64,000 bases of DNA from Agromyces sp. S2-1-8 (GTDB lineage Bacteria > Actinomycetota > Actinomycetes > Actinomycetales > Microbacteriaceae). Positions 45,534 to 57,702 of this stretch are shown here, in pieces. The first letter of the stretch is position 1; each line of letters opens with the position of its first letter. The notes below the pieces were generated by a model. The model was not told where the DNA came from. It saw nothing but the letters and a program-made list of their open reading frames with translations, and searched no databases. Position numbers and translations under genes: made by a program. The stretch lies in contig NZ_JAJOLP010000001.1 in the NCBI RefSeq assembly GCF_021129215.1, positions 1,984,001 to 2,048,000 of the forward strand, in the 5' to 3' direction.

Positions 45534-45556
45534 GTTCAGGTCAGTCTGACTCGAAC
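45534..45556. promoter_or_regulatory. Candidate NrtR operator 1
   Basis: A 23-base palindrome, GTTC-2-GTCAG-T-CTGAC-2-GAAC, lies 25 bases upstream of the nrtR start. The arms are perfect. Its neighbour at 45578-45588 repeats the GTCA/TGAC core. Confidence 0.65.
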
Positions 45557-45577
45557 TGCGGTCGACGACAGCTTACA

Positions 45578-45588
45578 GTCACTCTGAC
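45578..45588. promoter_or_regulatory. Candidate NrtR operator 2
   Basis: GTCACTCTGAC has the same core as site 1 (GTCA/TGAC), centre-to-centre distance 38 bases. One mismatch lies in the inner arms. It is weaker than site 1. Confidence 0.5.
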
Positions 45589-45714
45589 CAGAACGCGAAC
45601 TCGGTGACGCCGCTGACCCGGGATCGGGGTCGGCACTGATGCCCGGGCGCCCGGGGGCGAGCACGCTCGATGGGTCCCGACACCATCCCCACCCGACCAG
45701 AGAGGAGGCGCGCC

Positions 45715-46197
45715 ATGAAGAAGGCGTTCCTCGTGACCACCGTCCTGTTCATCGTCGACTCGATGCTGCAGGTGTACCTCGCCGCATTCGGCACGTTCGG
45801 CATGGAGACCGGCGACGAGAACGCGTTCAGCGCGCACGGCATCAACGGGCAGATCGTGCTTCGCGTGCTCGCCCTCGCCATGATCGCGTTCGCCGCGCTC
45901 GCGAGGGCCGGCAAGCGCACGATCTGGATGACGGTGACCGTGTTCCTGCTGACCGTCCTGCAGCTGCTCATCTTCATCCTGACCGGCGTGATCTTCGGCA
46001 TCGGGCCGGAGAGCGCCGCCCCGCCGCTGCCGGCGATGCTCATGGTGAGCCTGCACGGCCTCAACGGCGCACTCATCATCGTGCTCGGCGTCGCGCTGTT
46101 CTTCCGGGCGCGCAAGCTCGTTCGCGAGGGCTCGGCGTCGTCGCAGCCGACCACCGACACCGTGGTCGAACAGGCCCAGCCGACGAGCGTCGCTTGA
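45715..46197 (+). CDS. Four-helix membrane protein (DUF6220-like)
   Basis: A 160-residue protein with hydrophobic segments at about 3-25, 48-65, 72-97 and 108-130. The amphipathic start MKKAFLVTTVLFIVDSMLQV and HGLNGALIIVLG resemble the DUF6220 family of unknown function. The ATG at 45715 follows GAGGAGG, so the start is secure. It lies 34 bases upstream of the multicopper oxidase gene on the same strand, so the two are probably co-transcribed. Confidence 0.78.
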   Translation: MKKAFLVTTVLFIVDSMLQVYLAAFGTFGMETGDENAFSAHGINGQIVLRVLALAMIAFAALARAGKRTIWMTVTVFLLTVLQLLIFILTGVIFGIGPESAAPPLPAMLMVSLHGLNGALIIVLGVALFFRARKLVREGSASSQPTTDTVVEQAQPTSVA

Positions 46198-46231
46198 CCT
46201 GCGCAGCCACCACGGCGAGGAGGACCCCACG

Positions 46232-48211
46232 ATGAGCACGGCGGCCCTCCTCGCCCTGTACGGCATCGTGATCATCGCGGCGGCCGGCCTCTGGGCGGCC
46301 GCCGCGACGACCGGTGCACGGCACGCCCGCTGGTTCGCGGCGGGCGGATGCCTCGCCGTCGTGGGCGCCGCCGCGATCGCCGCCGGCCTCGCCGTGCGCG
46401 ACGTCGCGTTCGCCGACGAGAAGCTGTTCGTCGGCGTCCCGCTCGCGCTCGCGGGCTGCGTCGCGGGTCTGGCCGCCATCGGTCGTCGCCGCCGCCGCGC
46501 CGACGGAGCCGACGGCACCGACGACCCCGCGACGCGCATCGCGCTCATCGCAGCGGTCATCGCGGTCGCGGGGGCGGCGGCCGAGACCTGGATCATCGGC
46601 GGGCCGGTGCGCGTCGTGCCGACCGTCGTCCTGCTCGCGGTGGTCGCGCTCGCGATCGGTGCGACGTGGGCCGTCGTCGACGGGCGGGGCCGCCGCACCG
46701 TCACCGGGTTCGCCGCGCTCGCCGGCCTCGCCGTCGGCGCATCGATCGGCTGGGTATGGCTCGCCGACACCGCGCCACCGAGCCTCGAGGCGGCCCCGGG
46801 CCACCACGCCGTCGCGGCCGGCGCGTCGGCCGGCGCCGGCGCCGAGGCATCCGTCTCGGTCGCCGACCTGAGCACGCCGGCCGACCCCGGCCGCCGCACC
46901 GACCGGTTCACCCTCACCGCGAAGCGCTCGCTCGTCGTGCTCGACGACGGGGCGACGATCGACGCGTGGACGTTCGACGGGCAGGTCCCCGGCCCGGAGC
47001 TCCGCGTGCGCGAGGGCGACCTCGTCGAGGTCGAGCTCCGCAACGACGACATCGCCGCCGGGGTCACGCTGCACTGGCACGGCGTCGACGTGCCGAACGG
47101 GGAGGACGGCGTCGCCGGCGTCACGCAGGACGCCGTGCTGCCCGGCGACTCGTTCGACTACCGCTTCGTGGCCGACGAGCCGGGAACGTACTGGTACCAC
47201 ACCCATCAGGGTTCGGCCGAGGGCGTGCGCAAGGGGCTCTACGGCATGCTCGTCGTGGAACCGGCCGACCCCCCGAGGCCGGCCGACGGCGCCGGGACGC
47301 TCGACGTCTCCGCGCCCGTGCACACCTTCGGCTCCCACGTCGTCGTCGGCGAGCACGCGCACGCCGAGACCCGCGAGGTCGCACCGGGCACGCGCGTGCG
47401 GGTGCGGCTCGCCGACACCGATCTCGAACCGCTCGCTGCGCGACTCGAGGGGGTCCCGTTCACCGTGGTCGCGGTCGACGGCCGCGACCTGGCCGGCGGT
47501 GCCGAGGTCGCGGATCGTTCGCTCAGGCTGCCCGCCGGCGGACGGATCGACGTCGAGTTCACGATGCCGGACGCCCGCGTCGCGCTCGGCGTCGACCGGT
47601 CCCGCGAGGCGGGACTCGTCTTCCTGCCGGGCGAGGGGGATGCCTCGGGACCGGCGCTCGCCGTTGCCGGTGACACCGCGTCGGCGGTTCCGATGCCGGT
47701 GCCCTCGGCCGCGCCCGAGCTCGACCTGCTGTCGTACGGCGCGCCCGACCCGGCCGCCGTGCGTCTCGCGGCGGCGACCCCCGACGTCGACGCGCGCCTC
47801 GTGCTCGACCGCCTGCCGCGCTTCGTCGGCGGTGCGCCGAAGTACGCCTACACAGTCGACGGCCGAGTGTTCCCGCACATCGATCCCGTGTCGGTGCGCG
47901 AGGGCGACCTCGTGCGGCTCACGATCGTCAACCGCGGGTTCGAATCGCATCCGATGCACGTGCACGGGCACCACGTGCTCGTGCTCTCCCGCGACGGGGT
48001 CGTCGCGACCGGTGCCCCGCTCCGGCTGGACTCGGTCGACGTTCGGCCGGGGGAGGTGTGGCAGGTGCTCCTGGTCGCCGACAATCCCGGCATCTGGATG
48101 GACCACTGCCACAACCTCGAGCACGCCGCCGAGGGAATGATGATGACGCTCGCCTACGAGGGCGTCACGAGCCCGTTCGAGCACGACGGGCACGGCAACC
48201 GACCGGAATGA
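46232..48211 (+). CDS. Membrane-anchored multicopper oxidase
   Basis: A 659-residue protein. The first 190 residues contain about five membrane segments, an uncommon arrangement. The cupredoxin body follows: HWHG (about residue 280), YWYHTHQGS, and C-terminal HPMHVHGHH then MDHCHNLEHAAEGMMM, giving the type 2/3 and type 1 copper ligands including the axial Met. The order of domains fits a laccase- or nitrite-reductase-like oxidase facing outward. Possible roles are copper or metal oxidation; none is certain. A Ser/Ala-rich linker precedes the cupredoxin part. Confidence 0.9.
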   Translation: MSTAALLALYGIVIIAAAGLWAAAATTGARHARWFAAGGCLAVVGAAAIAAGLAVRDVAFADEKLFVGVPLALAGCVAGLAAIGRRRRRADGADGTDDPATRIALIAAVIAVAGAAAETWIIGGPVRVVPTVVLLAVVALAIGATWAVVDGRGRRTVTGFAALAGLAVGASIGWVWLADTAPPSLEAAPGHHAVAAGASAGAGAEASVSVADLSTPADPGRRTDRFTLTAKRSLVVLDDGATIDAWTFDGQVPGPELRVREGDLVEVELRNDDIAAGVTLHWHGVDVPNGEDGVAGVTQDAVLPGDSFDYRFVADEPGTYWYHTHQGSAEGVRKGLYGMLVVEPADPPRPADGAGTLDVSAPVHTFGSHVVVGEHAHAETREVAPGTRVRVRLADTDLEPLAARLEGVPFTVVAVDGRDLAGGAEVADRSLRLPAGGRIDVEFTMPDARVALGVDRSREAGLVFLPGEGDASGPALAVAGDTASAVPMPVPSAAPELDLLSYGAPDPAAVRLAAATPDVDARLVLDRLPRFVGGAPKYAYTVDGRVFPHIDPVSVREGDLVRLTIVNRGFESHPMHVHGHHVLVLSRDGVVATGAPLRLDSVDVRPGEVWQVLLVADNPGIWMDHCHNLEHAAEGMMMTLAYEGVTSPFEHDGHGNRPE

Positions 48212-48256
48212 GCGCGGTGCGGGCCGGCGGGGCAGGATGTCTCGCCGGCGCGCCGG

Positions 48257-51200
48257 TCACTCGGAGGTGCGCTGCGCGGCGATCCGGTCGCACATGTCGT
48301 CGCGGAGGGCCCGGACGTCGCCGTCGCGCTCGAAGAGCCGGGGCAGCTCGTCGAGGCCGGGGTAGTGGCTGCTCGCGGCCTCGAGCTCGCCGAACGAGTC
48401 CTGTCCGCAGTGCGCGGCGGTGCTCAGCGCCTCGGTGAACCGATCGCGGCTCGCCGACGACAGCGCCCAGCCGAGCGGGGGCACGACGGCCGGCTCGGAG
48501 GCGGGTGCGACCACGACGACGCCGCCGTCGATCCGGCCCTCGTCGCCGATCAGGGTGTCGACGGCCGCGGCGCACGCGGCATCGCCTTCGGGACAGGCCT
48601 CGGGGAGGGTGAGCGCGATGCGCTGGATCCACGCGTCCTGCGCGGTGAGCCGGACCCGTGCCGCATTGCCGGTGATCGGCGCGAGCGGTTCGGCCTCGGC
48701 CCTCGTGACGTCGGTGACGAGGTCGTAGCCCTGCGAGTTGCGCAGGTAGAGGAGCACCGGAACGAGCTTGGTGTCGGACGCCGGATCGTCGTTCACGGCG
48801 GCGAAGACCTTCATGAGTGCCGGGGCGATGTCGGCGATCGTCGCGAGCGACGTCGGTTCGACGTACCCGCCGTCGACGAACTGGGCGCCGGCGCGACCGC
48901 CCACGTCGCGGCACGGACCCGTGCCCGGCATGCTGCCGGTCGGGGTGATCACCGCGAAGCGCGCCGACAGCATGGCGGCCGTCGACCAGTCGAGGCCCGC
49001 CAGGCAGTCGGCCGCGTCCTGCGCGCCGTCGACTCCGGGCAGCTCGCCGAACTGCAGCATGGACGGCAGCCCGCCGGTGGCGTCGCACGGGCCGATCGCG
49101 CCGCCCACCGGTGCGAAGTCCGACGCCGCCCGCTCGGCGGTGACGGGCGCCTGCTGCACGAGCAGCCGGCATTTCGTGACGACGTCGGCGGAGTTCATGA
49201 GCAACGCCCCCGTCAGCGGGTCGATGTCGTTCGTGAACGGCTCGCCGAGGGCCGTGCCCTGCTCCCAGAACGATTCGATGAGCGCGGCGCGATCCCGCCA
49301 GCGCCAGCCGTCGTCGTCGGTCTCAGACGAATCGAGGTACGACGGCATGTGCACGCCCCACCCGCCCGCGACCGCATCGCCGACGACGAGCGCGAGCGCC
49401 GCAGTCGACACGGCGCCCGGCGCCGAGAGCCGCGCGGCCGAGTCGACGAGCGATCCGTCGGCGTCCTGCGGGTTGGTGCCCGCAGAACTGGCGAGCGCGA
49501 GTCCGACCGAGCCGCCGCTGATCCCGCTCGCGACGAGACCGGACTTCCCGGCGCAGCCCGGCAGCGCGTCGAGCACCGAGGCGGTCCAGTAGGCGGCCCG
49601 GATGCCGCCGCCCTCGGACGCGATCAGGAACACCGGCCGGATCCGTGTCCCGTCCTCGGCCTCGTAGGTGCAGGCGCTCTCCGATCGGAGGTCGCCGAGA
49701 CGCTGGGCCAGCGCGTCGGGTTCGACGAGGTTGCGGGCGGAGTCCTCGTTCGAGACGTGCACCCGGTGCAGGGCCGTGTCGGAGAGCCCCCACGGCACGG
49801 CCGAGAGGGCGACGTTGATCGCGAGCGGCATCACGAGGGCGAGCGCGATCACGGGGCTCGCCTTCATGTTGAGCCAGCGGAAGGGCGCGATGAGCGCCCG
49901 TGCCTGCAGGATGAGCGTGAACGAGCCGAGCACCGCCACCCAGGCGCCGAGTGCGAGGAGCACGACGGCGACGGCGCCGAGCGCCGCGCCGAGCTGCGCC
50001 GGCCAGAGCATCGCCGCGACGAGGGCGACCGAGCCGACCCCGAGCGCGATCCACTCGACGAGCATGGCGCGCGACACGTTGCCGTCCTTCGCCGAGCGGT
50101 GGTCGGTCGGGTCGAGACGCCCCGCGCGCAGCAGGCGCCCGCCCCACGAGGTGCGGTCGGCGAAGCCGATGACGGCCATCGGCGCGAGCACGGCGACGGC
50201 GGCCGACACGGGCACCAGCAGCCAACCCGCCACGGACGTCGCGGAGCCGCCGAGCACGAGCGGTACGAGGAACGAGCGCACGACGCCGACCGCGCCGACG
50301 ACGAGCACGACGGCGGAGAGCGAGTCGCCGACGATCCAGCTGTCGCTCGCCCGCTCGACCGACAGGGGCCTGGGCTGCTCCGGGTGACGTGCGACCCAGC
50401 GGGCGCCGATCGCGGCGAGGCCGGCGATGACCAGTTCGACGACGAGCACGGCGAGGAAGGTCGGCAGGTGCACGGGGAACGCCCCGTCAGGATCGACGGG
50501 TCCGACGATCGCGACAGTCGCGATCGCGAGGCCGATCTGGGCGACCGGTGCGATGAGCCACGGGAATGCCGCATCGAACGGCCGGGGCGTCGGCCGGCCG
50601 ACCCACCCGTTCACCCGGGTCTCGATCATGTAGCGGGTGCGGCGGCGCCCGAGCGCGAGCGCGAGTGCGCCCGTGACGAGCATCGCGACGATCGCGGCGA
50701 ACCCGTGCACGGCGCCGATCGGGCCGTCGGCCCACTGGCGCTGCACGTCGGGCAGCTGGTCGAGGAGGTCGGCGGCCGGGATGCAGGCGAGCACGAGGAG
50801 GACGACGATGGCGAGGGCGGCCAGGCGGTGCACCCAGATCGCGCGGCCCAGCCGGGCGATCCGGTTGGCGAGCCAGCTCCGGTACGCCGTGATCCGCAGC
50901 ACCGCCACCCCGAACACGACGAACCCGAGCACCTTGATGACCGTGGCCCAGACGAGCACGCCGCCGACCGCACCGGATGCCGCCTCGAGGCCGTTCGCGA
51001 CGGTGAGTCCGGCGACGAGCTGGAGCGCGTCCTCGAGCACCTCCGCCCCGACGATCGCGATGAGGGCGATCCTCGGCACCGTCTGCGCCCGGCGCGGCGC
51101 CTGCCGCACGAGGCCGCGGAGCAGTGTCGCGTACGCCGCCACCATGACGAGGTCGAGCACGGCGGACAGTGCGATCCACACGCCGAGGTCGGCATGCCAT

Positions 51201-51499
51201 GGCATGTGCGCCCAGGCCGCCCAGCTCTCGTGCTGGAACGGCCCGAGCGGACCGAGCACGAGGTTGAGGGAGTGGCTCCGCCCGTCGGCGTCGGGGACGC
51301 TCGCGATGAGCCGATCGAGTTCGGCGAGGGCCACGGCGATGAGCAGCACGGTCGCGGCGAGGGAGAGCACGCGGCCGACCCGTCTCCACACCGCGTCGCC
51401 GATGCCCGGCCACGTCGGTCGCGGCACGTCGTCGCGGCTTCCGGCGGCGTCGTCCTGCACCGCCGCGCGCGCGCCCGAGGCTTGCGTCACCAGCACCAC
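48257..51499 (-). CDS. Large polytopic membrane protein with patatin-like domain
   Basis: A 1080-residue protein. About 14 hydrophobic segments fill residues 40-600. A C-terminal half (from about 600) shows the patatin-like lipase signature: SEGGGIRAAYW (about 630, oxyanion Gly-rich), the nucleophile GISGGS (about 658), and VDGGYVEPTS (about 873, Asp of the Ser-Asp dyad). A Cys-containing region SADVVTKCRLLVQQAP lies between. No other known domain is recognised. If active, it would be a serine lipase or acyl hydrolase in the membrane. The window gives no partner genes on its strand. It is convergent with the multicopper oxidase and divergent from the gcv leader. Confidence 0.8.
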   Translation of the reverse strand: MVLVTQASGARAAVQDDAAGSRDDVPRPTWPGIGDAVWRRVGRVLSLAATVLLIAVALAELDRLIASVPDADGRSHSLNLVLGPLGPFQHESWAAWAHMPWHADLGVWIALSAVLDLVMVAAYATLLRGLVRQAPRRAQTVPRIALIAIVGAEVLEDALQLVAGLTVANGLEAASGAVGGVLVWATVIKVLGFVVFGVAVLRITAYRSWLANRIARLGRAIWVHRLAALAIVVLLVLACIPAADLLDQLPDVQRQWADGPIGAVHGFAAIVAMLVTGALALALGRRRTRYMIETRVNGWVGRPTPRPFDAAFPWLIAPVAQIGLAIATVAIVGPVDPDGAFPVHLPTFLAVLVVELVIAGLAAIGARWVARHPEQPRPLSVERASDSWIVGDSLSAVVLVVGAVGVVRSFLVPLVLGGSATSVAGWLLVPVSAAVAVLAPMAVIGFADRTSWGGRLLRAGRLDPTDHRSAKDGNVSRAMLVEWIALGVGSVALVAAMLWPAQLGAALGAVAVVLLALGAWVAVLGSFTLILQARALIAPFRWLNMKASPVIALALVMPLAINVALSAVPWGLSDTALHRVHVSNEDSARNLVEPDALAQRLGDLRSESACTYEAEDGTRIRPVFLIASEGGGIRAAYWTASVLDALPGCAGKSGLVASGISGGSVGLALASSAGTNPQDADGSLVDSAARLSAPGAVSTAALALVVGDAVAGGWGVHMPSYLDSSETDDDGWRWRDRAALIESFWEQGTALGEPFTNDIDPLTGALLMNSADVVTKCRLLVQQAPVTAERAASDFAPVGGAIGPCDATGGLPSMLQFGELPGVDGAQDAADCLAGLDWSTAAMLSARFAVITPTGSMPGTGPCRDVGGRAGAQFVDGGYVEPTSLATIADIAPALMKVFAAVNDDPASDTKLVPVLLYLRNSQGYDLVTDVTRAEAEPLAPITGNAARVRLTAQDAWIQRIALTLPEACPEGDAACAAAVDTLIGDEGRIDGGVVVVAPASEPAVVPPLGWALSSASRDRFTEALSTAAHCGQDSFGELEAASSHYPGLDELPRLFERDGDVRALRDDMCDRIAAQRTSE

Positions 51500-51655
51500 C
51501 CGCCCAAGCTCGAACCTGCTGTTGCGACGAGGCTATCGCCCGGCGGACATCGCCGTCCGTACCGCGTACGGGGGGCGAAGGGGGACACCATCGGCCCGCC
51601 CGGTCGGGCGCTGCTAGGATCACGGTACAACCTCATACCGGGCCATCGACGCGTC

Positions 51656-51853
51656 GCGGGAGAGCCGGAGCCTCGTTCAGTTCCATCGAACAGGGCCGCC
51701 CGGCACCGAAGGAGCAAGCCTCCCTGCCAATCTCTCAGGTCACACACCGCGATGACGAGGCCGCTCTGAAAAGTGCCCCGCGATGCGCGCGGGGCCGCCC
51801 ACGGTGAAAGCGCGTCATCGCGTGAAACTCTCAGGCTCATGACAGAGGGGGAG
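51656..51853 (+). promoter_or_regulatory. Tandem glycine riboswitch (gcv leader)
   Basis: Two aptamer halves can be read. The first runs from CGGGAGAG through CACCGAAGGAGCAAGCCTCC to ATCTCTCAGGTC. The second runs from about CGCTCTGAAAAGTG through CCACGGTGAAAG to AAACTCTCAGGCTCATGACAG. These are the hallmark sequences of the tandem gcvT-element. It lies 70 bases upstream of gcvT and should turn on glycine cleavage when glycine is high. A possible -10 (TAGGAT) is at 51615. Confidence 0.92.
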
Positions 51854-51923
51854 TTCTCATGCGGCATCCGCCGCACGAATCGCGACCGCGCCGACACCGT
51901 CCGTCGGCCAGTCTGGAGAACTC

Positions 51924-53099
51924 GTGACGAACGACCCCGGTACCACCATCCCCGCCGACGAGCGACGGAGCCCGCTCGATGCCGTGCACCGCGCCGCGGG
52001 TGCGAGCTTCACCGACTTCGCCGGCTGGCAGATGCCGGTGCGCTACTCGTCCGACCTCGCCGAGCACCATGCCGTGCGCACGACGTCGGGCATCTTCGAC
52101 CTCTCGCACATGGGCGAGATCGTGCTCGTCGGCCCCGAGGCCGCTGCAGCGCTCGACCACGCGCTCGCGGGCAAGCTGTCGGCGATCGAGGTCGGCCAGG
52201 CGAAGTACTCGCTGCTGCTCGCCGACGACGGCGGCATCATCGACGACCTCGTCGTCTACCGCACCGGCGACGACCGGTACATGGTCGTGGCGAACGCTTC
52301 GAATGCCGCCGTCGTCGCCGACGAGCTGCGCACCCGCGCCGCAGGCTTCGACACCCTCGTCTCCGACGAGAGCGACGACATCGCGCTCGTCGCGCTGCAG
52401 GGACCCGACGCACGCGCCGTGCTGCTCGAGACGCCCGGCTTCGGCGTCGACGGCCCCGGCAACGACCAGGACGACTTCGACGCGCAGATCGCCGCGCTCA
52501 AGTACTACCGGGCGTTCCCGGCGACCTTCGAGGGGCAGCCGGTGCTCGTCGCGCGGACGGGCTACACCGGCGAAGACGGCTTCGAGCTCTACGTCGCGCC
52601 CGAGCTGGCGTCGCGCCTGTGGGCGGCCCTGACCGAGACCGGCGGTCCCCGCGTCGTGCCCTGCGGCCTCGCGAGCCGCGACACCCTCCGACTCGAGGCG
52701 GGCATGCCGCTCTACGGCCACGAGCTGAGCCGCGACATCCTGCCCGTGCAGGCCGGCCTCGGTCGCGTCGTCGCCCTCTCGAAGGAGGGCGACTTCGTCG
52801 GTCGCGCCGCGATCGAACGCGGTCCCGCCGACGACGCGCCCGTGCTCGTCGGCCTCGCGGCCGAGGGGCGCCGTGCCGCCCGCGCCGACTACGAGGTGTT
52901 CGACGGCGAGGGTGCCGATGCGGCTCGCGTCGGCATCGTCACGAGCGGCGCGCTGTCGCCGACCCTCGGCCACCCGGTCGCGATGGCGTACGTGAGTCCC
53001 GGCCTCGCCGAGCACGGCACGTCGCTCTTCGTCGACGTGCGTGGCACGCGCATCCCCGCGACCGTCGTCGCGCTGCCGTTCTACAAGCGCGCCTCCTGA
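51924..53099 (+). CDS. gcvT: Glycine cleavage system T protein (aminomethyltransferase)
   Basis: A 391-residue tetrahydrofolate-dependent aminomethyltransferase. Motifs include [70 protein letters not shown] and [19 protein letters not shown]. It takes the aminomethyl group from the H protein to make methylene-THF and ammonia. GTG at 51924 starts it, below the riboswitch. It heads the gcvT-gcvH-gcvP operon. Confidence 0.96.
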   Translation: MTNDPGTTIPADERRSPLDAVHRAAGASFTDFAGWQMPVRYSSDLAEHHAVRTTSGIFDLSHMGEIVLVGPEAAAALDHALAGKLSAIEVGQAKYSLLLADDGGIIDDLVVYRTGDDRYMVVANASNAAVVADELRTRAAGFDTLVSDESDDIALVALQGPDARAVLLETPGFGVDGPGNDQDDFDAQIAALKYYRAFPATFEGQPVLVARTGYTGEDGFELYVAPELASRLWAALTETGGPRVVPCGLASRDTLRLEAGMPLYGHELSRDILPVQAGLGRVVALSKEGDFVGRAAIERGPADDAPVLVGLAAEGRRAARADYEVFDGEGADAARVGIVTSGALSPTLGHPVAMAYVSPGLAEHGTSLFVDVRGTRIPATVVALPFYKRAS

Positions 53100-53170
53100 T
53101 CCCGGCGCCGCCGGCCCGGCACGGGCGGGCGGCGCGAACCCCGAGTCATCCCAACCACAAGGAGCACCCC

Positions 53171-53542
53171 ATGACCGACCTCAACGCCCTGCAGTACACC
53201 GAAGAGCACGAGTGGGTCGTCGTCGACGGCGACGTCGCGACGATCGGCATCACCGACTACGCCGCCGAGAAGCTCGGCGACGTCGTCTACGTCGACCTGC
53301 CCGCCGCCGGCTCGACCATCACCGAGGGCAACGTCGTCGGCGAGATCGAGTCGACGAAGTCGGTCGGCGAGCTCTTCGCCCCGCTGAGCGGCGAGGTCGC
53401 CGAGGCGAACCAGGCCGTCGTCGACGCGCCCGAGCTCGTGAACAGCGACCCGTTCGGCGAGGGCTGGCTGCTCAAGGTCACGGTCACGAGCCTGCCGAAG
53501 CTGCTCACCCGCGACGAGTACGTCGCCCTCACCGGAGAGTAA
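53171..53542 (+). CDS. gcvH: Glycine cleavage system H protein
   Basis: A 123-residue lipoyl-carrier protein. The lipoylated lysine is Lys63 in [14 protein letters not shown], with the flanking EHEWV and GDVVYVDLP signatures. It shuttles the aminomethyl group between P and T proteins. The ATG at 53171 follows AGGAGCA. Confidence 0.97.
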   Translation: MTDLNALQYTEEHEWVVVDGDVATIGITDYAAEKLGDVVYVDLPAAGSTITEGNVVGEIESTKSVGELFAPLSGEVAEANQAVVDAPELVNSDPFGEGWLLKVTVTSLPKLLTRDEYVALTGE

Positions 53543-53554
53543 GGAACCACCCGG

Positions 53555-56443
<2,889 letters not shown>

Positions 56444-56554
56444 CCCGCTCGGGTGTCCCGCCCACGAGTGTTGCCGTTCCGACCGTCGGTCTCCTCTGGA
56501 GCGGATGCGTCGGGCGGAGACGGCGACATTCGATGGCCCTCGTCGCGACCACCG

Positions 56555-57070
56555 TCAGCTCGGGAGCCCGCCCCACACGGCGCGGGCTCCCGAGTCGCCG
56601 ATGAGCACCAGCAGCACCATCGTGCCCACCCCGACGACGAGGGATGCTGCGGCGAGTCCGACTCGAACGGCGCGAGCCGCGCCCGGCGAGTCTCGGCGCA
56701 CCCGGTCGTCGGCGAAACGGAACCACGCCCACTGGCCCGCAGCGACGACGAAGAGCGCGATGGCCCACGGCAGGAGCATCTCGCCGAACCCCTGATGCCG
56801 GGCGACCGCGGGGATCGGGCCGAGCACGGCCGCGAGCGACCGCCCCGCGGCGACCGTGATCGGCACGAGCACCAGCACGAGGGCGGCACCCAGCGCGGTC
56901 ACGATGCCGAGGCGGCGGCGTGCCCGCGGCCAGAACGTGCCCAGCAGCAGCGCGAGTACCGTGAGCGGAGTGAGCACGACGACCGCGTGCACGATGAGCG
57001 GATGCAGGGGCAGTCCGGCGACCTGGATGAGGTCGCCGGACGCGAGCGGTGCGACGATCGTGGAATCCAT
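56555..57070 (-). CDS. DUF2231-type membrane protein
   Basis: A 171-residue protein with about four membrane segments (LPLHPLIVHAVVVLTPLTVL at the start). The HPLIVH motif with two His is the mark of DUF2231, proteins of unknown role, possibly haem- or metal-linked. Its 3' end overlaps a 13-bp hairpin shared with the gcvP end. It is divergent from an ECF sigma gene. Confidence 0.8.
   Translation of the reverse strand: MDSTIVAPLASGDLIQVAGLPLHPLIVHAVVVLTPLTVLALLLGTFWPRARRRLGIVTALGAALVLVLVPITVAAGRSLAAVLGPIPAVARHQGFGEMLLPWAIALFVVAAGQWAWFRFADDRVRRDSPGAARAVRVGLAAASLVVGVGTMVLLVLIGDSGARAVWGGLPS
56559..56594. terminator. Bidirectional hairpin between gcvP and the DUF2231 gene
   Basis: Perfect 13-bp arms (CTCGGGAGCCCGC / GCGGGCTCCCGAG) with a 10-base loop. 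It lies 115 bases after the gcvP stop, but is inside the last codons of the minus-strand DUF2231 gene. It lacks a T-run. It may terminate gcv transcription; its position inside coding sequence is unusual. Confidence 0.5.
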
Positions 57071-57171
57071 GCCGAGAACACGTCGCGCACGCCCGGCCGG
57101 TTCACCTCCACCGCAGGCTGAACGTTTCGCGCCGCCGTCTCGTTCTCCCGTCGAAGGACCGGAGGTGACGG

Positions 57172-57702
57172 ATGCCGAACGACGACGAGCCGCTCGATGA
57201 CGATCGACGACTGGTCGCGCTGTACGAGGCGCACGGCCCGACGGTGTGGCGCTACGTGGTCCACCTCACCGGAGACCCCGCCGGCGCCGACGACATCGTG
57301 CAGGAGACGCTCCTGCGTGCGTGGCGGAGCCCTCGAATCCTCGCCCAAGAACCCGCGTCGACGAGGTCGTGGATGATCACCGTCGCCCGCAACCTCGTGA
57401 TCGACGAGGCGCGCAGCGCACGCCGACGGCACGAGATCGGAGTCGCCGAGGCGCCCGAGCCGCCCGGGCCGCCGACGGGGGACGAGACCGACGCCCTCTT
57501 CGAGAGCCTGTTGATCGAGGAGGCGCTGGTGACCCTGAGCCTGGAGCACCGCGCGGTGATCGTGCACGCCTACTACGGCGGATGCAGCGTGGCGGAGGTC
57601 GCGCGGCGGCTCGGGATCCCGGAGGGTACCGTGAAGTCCCGGCTGCACTACGGCCTCCGGGCGCTGCGGCTCGCACTGCAGGAGAAGGGAGTGACGCGAT
57701 GA
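57172..57702 (+). CDS. ECF sigma factor (SigK/SigL-like)
   Basis: A 176-residue sigma factor. Region 2 reads ALYEAHGPTVWRYVVHLTGD then DDIVQETLLRAWRSP and SWMITVARNLVIDEARSARR (about residues 16-85), and region 4 EEALVTLSLEHRAVIVHAYY then EVARRLGIPEGTVKSRLHYG (about 122-168). The closest actinobacterial group is SigK/SigL with membrane anti-sigma partners. It overlaps the anti-sigma gene by ATGA. The ATG at 57172 follows GGAGGTG. Confidence 0.93.
   Translation: MPNDDEPLDDDRRLVALYEAHGPTVWRYVVHLTGDPAGADDIVQETLLRAWRSPRILAQEPASTRSWMITVARNLVIDEARSARRRHEIGVAEAPEPPGPPTGDETDALFESLLIEEALVTLSLEHRAVIVHAYYGGCSVAEVARRLGIPEGTVKSRLHYGLRALRLALQEKGVTR

Noticed and set aside
48365..51769. Open frame of 1134 residues on the plus strand
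   Set aside because: Antisense of the patatin-like membrane gene and the gcv leader; low-complexity Arg/Asp/Glu/His content, no family features.
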